64,000 nt of DNA from Owenweeksia sp. (GCA_028285465.1 JANQPD010000030.1:1-64000); one strand, 5' to 3'; positions 24,035 to 34,500 are shown, numbered from the stretch's first letter. Program-made: numbers and translations. The notes: generated by a model from the letters alone, not told the origin.

Positions 24035-24460
24035 GTTTAAGCAAACACTAGTGAGCCCCTGCGAAAGGGTACATTAACAGGCCTGGCCTAAGTTTCCTTA
24101 TACAAAGCACTGAGGGTTAATTAAATATAGCCATAATATTATTTAAAACCCAAGGTGGATCTGCCTGGCTAATTTTTTTATCCCATTCACTAAAAAAACA
24201 CAACTGTTCAAAATGAAACAAACGAGTTTTTATAAGATAAATATGTGTACTTTTTTTAAATATAACTATTTGTTATTAAAATGGTTAAGCTACTTATATG
24301 TACATAAAGAATTAAGTTAAAATATATTCTTTTTACATACGTATTTGGTATGACAGAGGCCTGTGTTTCTCAATACATTTGAATGGCACGAGCGTTACAA
24401 TATAAGGCCGCATATGGCACCACGTTTTTGAAATTCAAATCTCTAAATATACCAACCATC
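24035..24460. other. A/T-rich leader of the TULIP-like locus
   Basis: About 425 bases without a gene, markedly A/T-rich from 24115 to 24360 compared with the flanking coding DNA. It presumably holds the promoter of the 24461 gene, but no exact TTG-N19-TAnnTTTG match is seen. The A/T shift marks the left edge of the unusual island 24461-31441. Confidence 0.45.
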
Positions 24461-26194
24461 ATGAGCGCAAATCAATCAGACTTATCGAATGCACATTATG
24501 GCTACGACATGGTCCTAGCCACTACACAAGCTTCCGTAAATGCTACTATGGAAGAATGGCTGTCCAAACAAACCAGCGGCCCTTTTATACAAGCCTATGT
24601 GTACAATCCCGATCACCCAAGCGGACAATCAGGAGCTACACTTATTGATTTTAAGGAACTGGAAAAAGAAGTAGGCTTTGACCCTTTTAGCATACCCAAT
24701 GGTACCCCTACCGATGATCCCAGGATCAAGGCATTGCTGGACAAAAAATTCATGTTTGCCTTTCAGGTGGAAATAGGCATCCCCGACTTCCCTCTGAAAG
24801 ACATTCCCCCGGTAATTTCTTTCGACCAGGAGGGGAGTTACGTAACCTACAATATGGTTTGCAAAACGTTTAAAGTAATCGTTATAGAACCCGCCTTGTA
24901 TGGGCAGACCGAATGGCTCAACTTATCCCAGGAAGAACAGGATAAGCCCTGGGTATTTGGTTTTACCATTGACCTGGACCTGCGCAGTGACAACATCAAT
25001 AACCATTTTCATGACCTCCCGCCCGTTACCCAGAAAGAAGTTAAAAACCTGGGGGAAGACATGTTTAGCGTCCAGCAGTTGTTCCTGGACCTGAATACGG
25101 CAGGACTTAGCAATTCCGTAAGCATTAGCGGGCTAAAACCTACCAGCCAGGCCTATATTGTGCTTACGCAAGTGTTTTTGAACACCTACCTGGCCGATTT
25201 GAGTAAGAACGGGGGCATCATGCTTGGCCTGAGTGTTGTTTCACATAAGCCCTTTCCGCAAAACGTATCCTTAATTCCTACGAATCTCAATTTCGAGATT
25301 TCTTCCTATAAGGACAGTACGGGGAAAGCTACAACAGATTATCCGGCTTATACCTTGAATTACCTGGTGATGTCCAAAGGACACCCCATGCCTGCCCCTG
25401 CACAATTTACCTGGAATTGGGTAGAAAAAGGCAATGTAGATAAATATGCCGGCGTAATGGCGATAAACCGTACCGCCTTCACGGCATTTCTGCATGATTT
25501 GCTTTCTCCTTCCCTTACCACGATTTGCAAGAAACCGGTTACGCATTTTAGCGTAAACCTTATCGAGGCAAAATTTAGCTGGAGTTATGAAAATGACCCG
25601 GGGCCTTTTTCCTTTAATACCGTAGCGAACGGAGGCTCTCATGTATTGACATTCAGCTATTCAAAAAGTGCCTCCGACAGCGATACTTTCGTGCCCAACT
25701 GGGGCAATTTCGGGGTAGATTACACCGCTTCGTCAGATGTGTTTATAGAAGGAACTACCATTACGATCAAAACCCGTCTGAAAATGCATTGCCACATCAA
25801 TGTAGACGGGGGAATAGCCGATGGCGACTGGGCCGACTTTTCTTCGGTAACCACTTATACTATAGGCGTAGATACCCACGGCATGCTGTCTGTAAGCACT
25901 CCGGGCCCGGTTATTACCGACAATTCCAAAAAACCTGATCCGGATTGGTGGTCAAAACTCATTACCCTGGGGCAGATTGACAATGTGGCCGATAGGATCA
26001 AGAATTCTTTGCAAAGCTGGGTAAAAGGTTTCCTCACTTCGGAGGCCTCGGTTATTGCCAATATGCTGAATGGTTCCAATACCTGGGTTTTCCCCGGAGG
26101 CAAAACCTTTACGTTCACGGATGTAGCTTTCTCGGATAATCAGGACCTGGTATCGCACGTGCTGTACATAGCTCCCAGCGAACTGAAAAAGTAA
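24461..26194 (+). CDS. TULIP/P47-like protein
   Basis: 577 residues from the ATG at 24461 (MSANQSDLSNAHYGYDMVLA); the frame extends 26 codons upstream, but that part looks non-coding. No signal peptide. The opening HYGYDMVLATTQASVNATM resembles the start of the P47/OrfX TULIP family (GWDxxxAxxxxxVN), known from clostridial neurotoxin clusters and scattered bacteria and fungi; these proteins have tubular lipid-binding folds. The rest is beta-rich with amphipathic strands (YTLNYLVMSKG, FSVNLIEAKFSWSYE) and a Trp-rich helix near residue 505 (DPDWWSKLITL). Followed 34 bases later by the 1140-residue gene. Family call is by pattern only and function is unknown. Confidence 0.5.
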   Translation: MSANQSDLSNAHYGYDMVLATTQASVNATMEEWLSKQTSGPFIQAYVYNPDHPSGQSGATLIDFKELEKEVGFDPFSIPNGTPTDDPRIKALLDKKFMFAFQVEIGIPDFPLKDIPPVISFDQEGSYVTYNMVCKTFKVIVIEPALYGQTEWLNLSQEEQDKPWVFGFTIDLDLRSDNINNHFHDLPPVTQKEVKNLGEDMFSVQQLFLDLNTAGLSNSVSISGLKPTSQAYIVLTQVFLNTYLADLSKNGGIMLGLSVVSHKPFPQNVSLIPTNLNFEISSYKDSTGKATTDYPAYTLNYLVMSKGHPMPAPAQFTWNWVEKGNVDKYAGVMAINRTAFTAFLHDLLSPSLTTICKKPVTHFSVNLIEAKFSWSYENDPGPFSFNTVANGGSHVLTFSYSKSASDSDTFVPNWGNFGVDYTASSDVFIEGTTITIKTRLKMHCHINVDGGIADGDWADFSSVTTYTIGVDTHGMLSVSTPGPVITDNSKKPDPDWWSKLITLGQIDNVADRIKNSLQSWVKGFLTSEASVIANMLNGSNTWVFPGGKTFTFTDVAFSDNQDLVSHVLYIAPSELKK

Positions 26195-26228
26195 TGCTTG
26201 CGAACTTATTGTGTAACCAAAAAAGAAT

Positions 26229-29200
26229 ATGATCATGGCCTCAAATACAATTACCTATTCATCGGAATTAATGCAGAACTACCTGCAGGGAGAAGTGGTA
26301 GCTCCTCAGAAAAAATTCCAGGCGTTGCAAACCAGTGATGGCTACGCCTTGCTGTTTTCTATCGGTACGGATGACGTATTTTACCTAACGGAGCAGCAAC
26401 CTAAAAAACCTACGGGCTGGGAGCAGGTAAACCTGAGTGAACAGCTTGTGTTATCGCACAGTGGTGATACCGTAAAGGTGAAAACATTTGCCGTATCGCA
26501 GAACCCGGCAACCGATAAAATAGACCTGGTGCTGGTAGCCACCATTGGCGACACCGACTACCTCTATATTTCGTTGAACAACGGAAGTGAAAGCGGGTCT
26601 ATTACCCCCGAAACCATTCAATGGACTGTAATGCCTTATGATGATCCCGATCACAAAGGCATAAAGCTGGATATCACCAATGTATACCTCTCCGAAACAA
26701 AACACGAAGAATACATAGTGGCTGACCTTTCCCGCTCAACCTTCGCCCAGCCCAGTAATTTTATAGAGCGCTACTATATAGACCCCGATAAAACCAACGG
26801 CAGGGTGTGGCGGAATATGGTGATAGGAGGCGACCTGGACCCCGATGTGCAAAGCTGTATAGGGAGAAAATCAGGTGACCGGGTAGATGCCACCTATACA
26901 CTGGGAGCAATAAACGGAAAAACAGAGTTGATCTACGCTCCCTTATACAATGCGTGGGACCCTGCAGCGCCTCCTACCATTACACGCCTGGGCGTACCAC
27001 AGGGAGCCACGGCCATAGATACCGCTTACCTTGGGGATTCTACTACCGGCTTGTTTGTAGCGGCAAATCAGGCTTTATATTATTATCCGGCTGAAGCCCA
27101 AAAAGATGGAGACAATGGCAAAAAAGTACTTCAGAATGAGCTTTTTGAAGGCGTTACCAAGCTCTATGCCTGTATTTCTGACACACATTTTGTGGTATGG
27201 GGCTTAAACCGCGCGGATCAGATCTTCTATTCCAGTTGTCCAAAAGAGGATGTGCTGAACCCCGATGCCTGGAGCTATCCCATTCCCATATTGACCCAGG
27301 TCGAACAGGTTTCCCCCTATGTAAACAAGACCGATAACGCCAACATCTTCTTTGCCGTTTCGGGCAATACGCTCAAAAAAGCCGTTCAATCTCCCAATAC
27401 CACTGTTTGGAACGTACAGAACATAGATCTGCAAGCACCGGTAGATGCGAAAGCCCAGCGTTTTGATTCGTATACTACACGGATCCAGCTAACCGATGCG
27501 CAAGAGCAGCCTGTAGCCAATGCTGAGCTTTATCTAAGTGCTTCTACCAGGACTTCTTATTACATCAACCACTTGTATTATGTCCTGGATACCGTACCCA
27601 TACCCGTGCCTACTGATGCGTTGGGCAGCATCACGCTGGTAGAGAAAACAAACAGCCTTACGGGGGCTAAGATCTCCGTTTCTGAAAAGGGAGGGACGGT
27701 ACAGGAGATCAACCCGATGGACAGTCCTTTTGAAAAAGTGGCTGCGCTTGATACCGCCGAAAAAATAAAAGAGGCAGAGATCACTTACCCGGATGGCACA
27801 ACAAAACCCCTGGTAAACAAGGGCGTATCGCAAAGCAATCTGGAAAAAGTAGCCGAAGCCAACAGCAATTTGTCAAAGGCCTATGCTAAGGTAAACAGCA
27901 CCGCCATGAAGAGAGACGTACACCTGCTCGCCATGGCACGTACAGCTCCTTTAGAAGGGTTTGCGGATGCCATTGCAGCAGATCTGGGGGACCTTTTTAA
28001 TTGGCTCGAGTCAGGCATAGAACACGTTATCCATATTGTGGAAAATGCGGCTACCGGTTTCTGGCATTTTGTGGTGGAGATTGGCGACAAAGTATACCAG
28101 GGGATATTGGATTGTGCAGAAAAGATAATGGGGGCGGTACGATGGGTGTTCGATATCATAAAAACTGCCTTGGAAGACCTGCTTAAATTCCTTTCTTTCT
28201 TATTCGAGTGGAACGACATTACACGTACCAAGGAAGTGCTTAAAAACATCACCAAACTCATGATCCAGCATGAAGTAGATCAGATTGAAGTGGTGCGGAA
28301 AGCCTTTGACAAGGAAATGCAGGAATTGATTTCCAGCATCAAGGGCTGGGCTGGTATAGACAATTGGTCCGGCCTGGGGGCAGCAGCTACCTCACCTACC
28401 AGCCATAATTCTACGCCCACAAAAGGCGTAAATGCTCCGGGTACGCTCATTTCACACCATTTTCAAAACAATGCGGGGAACATGAAGCAATACAAGCCTT
28501 CACCTCCTCCTAATCCGGACCAATCTCCAATAGAGACTCTTTTCCAGGCTATTAAAAATGAAGGAGACATCATTGATGAAGCTTTGGGTGAATTTGAAAC
28601 CCTCATCAGCGAATACAAAAGCATGGACCTGGAAAGTATTTTGAAGCGGCTGGTCGGCATTTTGGCTGATGCAGTTTTAGAAAGCACACAAAACGTAATA
28701 GATGCCCTGCTGGACATCTTATTTGAAATAGCCAGCGAGGCGGTTAAGCTCCTCGATACGCCTATCTATATTCCGGTAGTTAGCGATATCCTGGAAAGCT
28801 TTGGTGTGCCCCGCATGTCGCTGCTGGATGTGATCTGCTGGATTGCTGCTGTACCGGTAACCATAGTGTACAAAATAGGAGAAGGTAAAGCTCCTTTTGC
28901 CGATGATGCATACACGAAATTTTTGAGTACCGTAAACGACTATGATACGCTTGTTGCATCGTTTAATACAAAGGCCCATGCAAAGAAAAGGACTCTGGCC
29001 GAGGCAGAAGGCCCGATCCCTATGCCCGATGAAGTGGCAAGAGCCATATTTATCAGCGGGCATATGTTTTCCGGCTTCTTCACCCTTATGTCTTGCTTTA
29101 TTTCAAGTTTTGAAGCAGCGGCTCCCACGGGTGAAAATCCATTTGCCATACCCTCGGCTGTACTGGGTGTACTAAGTGCGGGCAGCGGGGGAATAACGCA

Positions 29201-29651
29201 GGTTTTGGTGCCAAAAGATCCTGTAGAGAATGCAGCTATGTCTTGGGTTAGCAAAGTAACTACGGGGAGCGTTATTCTCTCGAAGCTGCTCTTTAGCGGG
29301 CCCGCTCAAAAGAAATTTGGCGCTTCAAGCGGCGTGTTAAACAAACTAAAGGTAGGCGATGGCAGGGCAACCGGGGCATTGGTAAACAGCCTCCTTATTA
29401 TCCCGGCTATTGCCGTTACCTGCTGGCATTTTTACGAGTTGGCTCAAAAGCCGGATAACCCGGAAAGAAATGCAGCGATCATCGGTGAAACAGCCAATAT
29501 AAGCGGGTACATAAGCCGCCTCAGCTATTTTGTGGCCGTAAACGATGAAGATGCTGAAAGCAAAGCCATCAGCATAGCTATAATGGTAGGGGCCAACGTA
29601 ATCACTTCAGGCCTGGAAACGGCAGAAGCTATTGTAGGGGCCTCACATTAA
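26229..29651 (+). CDS. large propeller-plus-helical protein of unknown function
   Basis: 1140 residues, no signal peptide. Residues 1-400 are beta-rich with recurring short units (ALLFSIGTDDVFYLT, LVATIGDTDYLYISLNN, FVVWGLNRADQIFYSS), like a beta-propeller or lectin. Residues 405-510 look like an Ig-type domain (TRIQLTDAQEQPVANAELYL). Residues 560-700 are long amphipathic helices (GFADAIAADLGDLFNWLESG, WVFDIIKTALEDLLKFL); after a Pro-rich linker (PSPPPNPDQSP) the last 350 residues are helical with several hydrophobic segments (VICWIAAVPVTIVYKI, ALVNSLLIIPAIAVTCWHFY). A binding head plus membrane-active helices recalls pore-forming toxins, but no known family is recognised. Starts ATGATCATG; either ATG is possible. 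Confidence 0.45.
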   Translation: MIMASNTITYSSELMQNYLQGEVVAPQKKFQALQTSDGYALLFSIGTDDVFYLTEQQPKKPTGWEQVNLSEQLVLSHSGDTVKVKTFAVSQNPATDKIDLVLVATIGDTDYLYISLNNGSESGSITPETIQWTVMPYDDPDHKGIKLDITNVYLSETKHEEYIVADLSRSTFAQPSNFIERYYIDPDKTNGRVWRNMVIGGDLDPDVQSCIGRKSGDRVDATYTLGAINGKTELIYAPLYNAWDPAAPPTITRLGVPQGATAIDTAYLGDSTTGLFVAANQALYYYPAEAQKDGDNGKKVLQNELFEGVTKLYACISDTHFVVWGLNRADQIFYSSCPKEDVLNPDAWSYPIPILTQVEQVSPYVNKTDNANIFFAVSGNTLKKAVQSPNTTVWNVQNIDLQAPVDAKAQRFDSYTTRIQLTDAQEQPVANAELYLSASTRTSYYINHLYYVLDTVPIPVPTDALGSITLVEKTNSLTGAKISVSEKGGTVQEINPMDSPFEKVAALDTAEKIKEAEITYPDGTTKPLVNKGVSQSNLEKVAEANSNLSKAYAKVNSTAMKRDVHLLAMARTAPLEGFADAIAADLGDLFNWLESGIEHVIHIVENAATGFWHFVVEIGDKVYQGILDCAEKIMGAVRWVFDIIKTALEDLLKFLSFLFEWNDITRTKEVLKNITKLMIQHEVDQIEVVRKAFDKEMQELISSIKGWAGIDNWSGLGAAATSPTSHNSTPTKGVNAPGTLISHHFQNNAGNMKQYKPSPPPNPDQSPIETLFQAIKNEGDIIDEALGEFETLISEYKSMDLESILKRLVGILADAVLESTQNVIDALLDILFEIASEAVKLLDTPIYIPVVSDILESFGVPRMSLLDVICWIAAVPVTIVYKIGEGKAPFADDAYTKFLSTVNDYDTLVASFNTKAHAKKRTLAEAEGPIPMPDEVARAIFISGHMFSGFFTLMSCFISSFEAAAPTGENPFAIPSAVLGVLSAGSGGITQVLVPKDPVENAAMSWVSKVTTGSVILSKLLFSGPAQKKFGASSGVLNKLKVGDGRATGALVNSLLIIPAIAVTCWHFYELAQKPDNPERNAAIIGETANISGYISRLSYFVAVNDEDAESKAISIAIMVGANVITSGLETAEAIVGASH

Positions 29652-29678
29652 CGCATCTTCCAGCTCTACTCAACTAAG

Positions 29679-29716
29679 GAATTGCCGGGGAATAATTTCC
29701 CGGCAATTCTTTTTAA
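29679..29716 (+). terminator. Rho-independent terminator
   Basis: Stem GAATTGCCGGGG (29679-29690) / TCCCGGCAATTC (29698-29709, one G-T pair) followed by T's, 28 bases after the 26229 gene. Confidence 0.85.
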
Positions 29717-29829
29717 AGCAATGCTTGCAAGCTAATGAGGCTGAGCACAGAAGTATTGTACCCGGATCATGTATTTCCGATAACCTGTGTCATTTTTTAT
29801 TCATGGATGAATGAGTTCCTTTGGGCAAA

Positions 29830-30330
29830 ATGATGATCGCTCTATTCGCAATAATCGCACTGTTTTTTGTTCTGCTGCTCTTTTTGATTTTTACCCCTAT
29901 TACCTTACAGATAGATACTTATCGCCATCTATATGCTTTAAGGGTGTGGGGCGTAACAAGCTGCTTCCTGGTGTGGAAGGATGGGATATTGCTCGAGGTG
30001 AAAGTGCCTTTTTACCGCTTTACCATAGATCCCTTTACCTTGGGGAGTAAGATTAAGAAGAGAAAAGCAAAGAGAAGACAAAAGGTGGAAAAAAAGACGG
30101 CCTACAACAAAATAAAAAAAGGAGTAAAAGTTTTGCAGTCGTTTAAGCTTACGGCCTTCAGGCTGGACCTGGACACATCGGATGTATTATGGAACGCGTA
30201 TTTGTACCCGGTTTTCTTTTTCCTTCATTCGCAAAAAACCCCTCTGCACATCAATTATGAGGGACGAACCGGCTTGTTGCTTTGTGTAGAGAATAGCGGA
30301 GCACGAATGCTCAGGGCCTTCTTTTTTTAA
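29830..30330 (+). CDS. DUF2953-like small membrane protein (YtfI-like)
   Basis: 166 residues. One N-terminal transmembrane segment (IALFAIIALFFVLLLFLIF) is followed by a beta strand region (YALRVWGVTSCFLVW), a Lys/Arg-rich linker (KKRKAKRRQKVEKK), and a C-terminal part (LTAFRLDLDTSDVLWNAYLYPVFF) that resembles DUF2953. In Bacillus the DUF2953 protein YtfI sits directly before the GerW-family protein YtfJ, the same order as here, which supports the call. The ATG at 29830 is preferred over a TTG at 29821. Function unknown. Confidence 0.5.
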   Translation: MMIALFAIIALFFVLLLFLIFTPITLQIDTYRHLYALRVWGVTSCFLVWKDGILLEVKVPFYRFTIDPFTLGSKIKKRKAKRRQKVEKKTAYNKIKKGVKVLQSFKLTAFRLDLDTSDVLWNAYLYPVFFFLHSQKTPLHINYEGRTGLLLCVENSGARMLRAFFF

Positions 30331-30359
30331 ACTACGTATTCACTTTAAACTTTAAACAC

Positions 30360-30728
30360 ATGGAAATGAATTTCGAGGAACTACTGGAAAAAGTAACCCG
30401 CTTTATTCAGTCAGAAGCTAAAACTGAAACAATCATCGGGGAACCCTTTGAACTGGGAGAGTTTAAATGCGTGCCGGTGGTAAAGGTAGGCATGGGTTTT
30501 GGAAGCGGGGGTGGAGAAGGCGCTAACCCCAGGCACGGCAAGGGATCAAGCGGAGGTGTAGGAGGAGGCATTGGTATGGCACCGATTGGCTTCCTGGTGA
30601 CCCAGGGCAGCGAGATCTCCTTTATCAGCACGGAAAAGAGCAGTGGCCTTTCTTCTGTTTTTGAAAAAGTACCCGACCTGATCGATAAACTTATGGATAA
30701 GAAGAAGACGGCTAATGCCGAAGCTTAA
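30360..30728 (+). CDS. GerW/YtfJ-family protein
   Basis: 122 residues. The hallmarks of the GerW (YtfJ) family are present: TETIIGEPFELGEFKCVPV, a Gly-rich loop VGMGFGSGGGEG, then GGVGGGIGMAPIGFLV and a short C-terminal helix. In Bacillus YtfJ is made in the forespore and affects germination, but the family also occurs in non-spore-formers, where its role is not known. Placed 29 bases behind the DUF2953-like gene, probably co-transcribed. No sporulation genes are visible here. Confidence 0.8.
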   Translation: MEMNFEELLEKVTRFIQSEAKTETIIGEPFELGEFKCVPVVKVGMGFGSGGGEGANPRHGKGSSGGVGGGIGMAPIGFLVTQGSEISFISTEKSSGLSSVFEKVPDLIDKLMDKKKTANAEA

Positions 30729-30843
30729 GCCGGTTTGTTGAGCGTTGATATGGACATTACCCCTAGAAACGGGGAGGTGGCCTTTGGAATTCATATTCTC
30801 TTGCACTTTTCCCATCGTATTGCCAGTGGTCCATAGGCCTATA

Positions 30844-30882
30844 CGTAGAAATACCTGTTTTTGTAAAGGGTGTATTTCTACG
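30844..30882. other. perfect 11-base inverted repeat
   Basis: CGTAGAAATAC (30844-30854) / GTATTTCTACG (30872-30882), 17-base loop. No T run follows, so it is not a normal terminator. It lies in the 299-base gap before the 31028 gene, 25 bases upstream of a TAAGTTTG element, and may be an operator or an mRNA 3' end structure. Confidence 0.5.
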
Positions 30883-30906
30883 CTTACTATGGTGTGCAGA
30901 AGTCTA

Positions 30907-30914
30907 TAAGTTTG
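30907..30914 (+). promoter_or_regulatory. -7 element candidate for the 31028 gene
   Basis: TAAGTTTG matches the Bacteroidota -7 consensus TAnnTTTG exactly. No TTG is found 19 bases upstream, so only half the promoter is supported. Confidence 0.35.
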
Positions 30915-31027
30915 GACTTGTCATAAAGTAAAAGAAGCGCGCAAAAAAAAAATTCTTTTACCCATATGACAAGGTGTATGCCGAAAAGCCTTTAACAGAG
31001 TAGGCAATCCAAACTAATAAAAGAGAT

Positions 31028-31441
31028 ATGGCAACAAAGAATAGTACTGAAAAGAAGCCCAAACCTACCGCCCTGGAATATAGCGGCAACATGACGTGTA
31101 TTGTAAACAACCAATCTGGTGGCCCCATAACTGATGTTAGTGTTTCGCACCAATGGAAGGGGATCACGAATACCTACGGACCCACTTCTTTGAATACGGG
31201 GGCGAACGGTAGTTTTGAGATCCAGGTGGGCTCCGGAGGGAGTGATGAGTGGTCGGTACGGTGGACGGATGCCGATGGGCAATGCTGGTACCGCTCAGAC
31301 AAACAATGTGATGTGTACGATGAAGATTTAAACTCGGGCAAACCGGTTAACGTAAACCTGATCAATGGCGACCAGGGGTTTAGCGTGGAAATGCCCGTAA
31401 GCAGCTCTTGTAATGACAATTACGTAAGTAGTTGTTCCTGA
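31028..31441 (+). CDS. small PUD-like beta-sandwich protein
   Basis: 137 residues, no signal peptide. After a charged N-terminus (MATKNSTEKKPKPTALEY) the domain reads MTCIVNNQSGGPITDVSVSH, then DEWSVRWTDADGQCWY. The pattern V-N-x-SGG-x-I-xx-VSVSH and W-x-V-x-W-T-D resembles the Up-regulated-in-Daf-2 (PUD1/2) domain, a small beta sandwich found in nematodes, fungi and bacteria. The C-terminus is Cys-rich (SSSCNDNYVSSCS). I am moderately unsure of the family. Own promoter element and strong terminator suggest an independent unit at the end of the island. Confidence 0.48.
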   Translation: MATKNSTEKKPKPTALEYSGNMTCIVNNQSGGPITDVSVSHQWKGITNTYGPTSLNTGANGSFEIQVGSGGSDEWSVRWTDADGQCWYRSDKQCDVYDEDLNSGKPVNVNLINGDQGFSVEMPVSSSCNDNYVSSCS

Positions 31442-31462
31442 GTAGAGCTTGTGCTGTGTGAA

Positions 31463-31494
31463 AAAAGGGGGGCTTAGCCCCCCTTTTCTTTTTT
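31463..31494. terminator. bidirectional terminator between convergent genes
   Basis: AAAAGGGGGGC (31463-31473) TTA GCCCCCCTTTT (31477-31487), with T's downstream on the plus strand and A's before the stem that serve the minus-strand gene ending at 31501. Confidence 0.85.
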
Positions 31495-31500
31495 GGCGAC

Positions 31501-34500
31501 TTATTGCTTTAGTAGTTTTACATTAGCCACTTCACCGGCATTTGAAATGGTGGCATTGTAAAAGCCATTTGGCAATCCGCTTACATCTAAAATGCCTTGT
31601 ACGTTGTTTCCTTCCCATACGATCCTTCCGGTCAGGTCTGTAATAACTACTTCATATACCTCATCTCCCGAGATAAAAAACAGGCCTTTGCTCGGGTTGG
31701 GGTAAACGTTTATTTCTTCTTTCTCTTCAGGCTCAATTTTCCGGGTAATTATAGAGCTATTGTTCATATAAGGATTGTTCGTTTTATATGCAAAACGATC
31801 TATGTTCCCGGCCCTGGCTACAAACACATCAGAAGGAATTGCGGAACAGTTTGGACCGGCACTGGTGGGCTGAGCCATAATATTCGGATATCCCAGATTT
31901 ATGTCTCCTTTGCTAAAGCTTCCGGAGAAAACAACACCACAGTTAAGATTATCCAGGGCCAGACTGCCTGCCCACGCCTCAGTGCCGGCGCCCGTATAAT
32001 GATGTGGCCAAAGGGGAGTAAAACTGGCATTATCTAATTGCTCATCGTATTTGACCATATAAATGGAGCTTATTTCCCCGGTATTATTCAGGGTGCCCCC
32101 GGCCGGAGCATAGGTAGTACTACTTCCCCAGGTAGTGCCCAGTGCGTAAACCTCGTTGCCTGTTGGCATAGCTAAAAGATCGGTGATGTTAAGGAAACCA
32201 GCCGAAGTGGTTATTTTGGTGGCTGCAGTAAAGAGGGGAGGGTTCATATCAAGGTCTAAGCGTACTATAAAACGAAAATTGTCGGATTCATTAATGGTCA
32301 GGTTGTCAAACTGGATCGTTGAGTCACATTCACCTCCAATGTAAAGTACATTGTCCTGCAAGGCACTGGTAATTACCAGGGGATTGCCCGCGCTTACAGC
32401 GCTCGATTTGGAAGTCCATGTCCCAGGGATATCATTCAGGTTATTATCCAGTTGTCTGACTTTTACCGCTCCGTTTTTATGGCCCACCATGTAAAGATTT
32501 CCGTTTAGCAGATCTATTTCAATTCGCCTGGATATAAACCCCTGGAATTCCTGCCCGGGAATCTGGTCAAAGCGGATACCAAGCAGGTTCCCGTTATTAG
32601 GATCATATCTCGCTACAAATGCCGTGCGATCTGTTCCATTGAAACTCATAAAGAAAGGTGATCCGGTAGTAGTTACGCCTCCAAAGTCCGTTTCTGACTC
32701 TAAAAAGCCAGAGCCTATCCCCGTAACATAAAGCAGACCTCCTGGACCTATCTGGAAATCCAAAATATCAACTAAAGAGCTTGCTAATGTTCCAACAGGG
32801 CGTAAAACTACCTGCCACAGGTAATTGCCATTGGCATCGTACTTTGCTATATAAGAAGTACGAGTAAGGCCGGTACTGGTTGTAGGAGCTACTATCTGAG
32901 GGGCACCTTGCCAGGTCAGATTACCGGGTCCTAAACCACCGGCTATATAAATATCTCTGTTAGCATCTACTTCTATTCCCGTAACACTATGGTTAGCAGG
33001 TTGCTGCGTTGTTGAGGCAGTAATCTCAAAAAGCAGGTTGCCTTCAGCATCGTGTTTGGTCGCAAAAGGGTGGCTTTGCCCATTGGCACCACAGGTATTA
33101 GCCCGCATACCTACAACATAGGTTTCTTCGTCCAGATAACGCAGCGTTCTTGATTTTCCAGTGGCCGTAATATTGTCAAAGGTATCTACCTCGTTTATGC
33201 GAATGGGGAATCCATTATCCTGGCAGGTCACGGCCTCTATCGTGTCACTAGCTGTCACAAAGGCATCATCCTCATCAAGCGTGAGTAAAGCACCGGCCCG
33301 GATGTTTTCATCATACACGGCATTTTCCGTAGTGTGTTGGAATTCTATGGGGCGGGTGTTGCACCATTCGAAATCAGGGGCTGAAGTACCGATAAACTGC
33401 AAGTCGTAATTCCCGGCACCCGAAACCCGGTCCTGCCTGTAGGCCAGTATTCCGATATCATTTGAATTAGGGTCTACGTCAACCATTTCAGGGGTAGCTA
33501 TTAGGGGGGCATTTAGGTTGGCCGGTCCTCCAAAATGGCTGTTATAAATACTGCCCTCTGAGGTTGCAAAATCTTGATTAGGGGTCATGTATACTTGTGC
33601 CCTCATGACTGTTTCCAGCGAGCTGGTCAACTGGCATATAAAGCTTACGGCTCCAAACTCACTGGGGAGGCCGTTGCAATCAAATGCGGTAGCTGACTCC
33701 GGTATCATCCCTCCTACAATAATGCTCCCCCATTGGGTTTGCCCTAATGAAAAGGAAGAGGTATTCACCTCATCCAGGGGCCTGTAGTTGTTGTGGTTGC
33801 CCAATACCATACCGGTATTTACGTCCAGCCGGGTTATGTAAAAACTGTTGTCAAGTGTAGAGTTGGCCAACACTACAATCTCGTTTTCATCTAAAATAGC
33901 ACTTGTGCCAACATCCCTGTTTTCTTCCCATTGGTCAGCCAGGTCTATGGCAAAGTTGTTGTTCCACATAATATTACCGCTATCATCTATTCTCATGGCC
34001 ATTACGCCTTGATTGGAGCCCCCCCCGGTTTTAAAAACATTGCTGGAGCCGGTAATAAAAAAGCCATCACCTACTTCCAGTGCAAAGGAGGCCATGTCAA
34101 AATCTGAGTCCCCATCATTCGGAGAATCGTAGTACCTGGCCCAAACAATATCGGCCTGGTCATCCAGGAGCATCACAAAAGTCGATTTTGGGGAATTTAC
34201 CTGCAGCCCAAATTGATTGTTGTATCCGGTAATAAGAAAGCCACTATTAAAATTGACCGGCAGTACATGCAGCCCCGTAAGCCTCCAATCCGGTCTTCTC
34301 GGGTCGATGAACCTGCGGTTTGTTACAATCTCTCCCTGGTTATCAATCCTTAAGAAGAAAAGGCGACCCTCACCAGTATTTGACCTGGTAAAACCGGTAA
34401 TAACATAGCCATCATCAATCGCTTCTATATGAAAAGCGCGGTCCGTAAAATCCCCGCTGTAGGTCCTGCTCCAAATGATGTTGCCCGCAAAACCGAAAGA

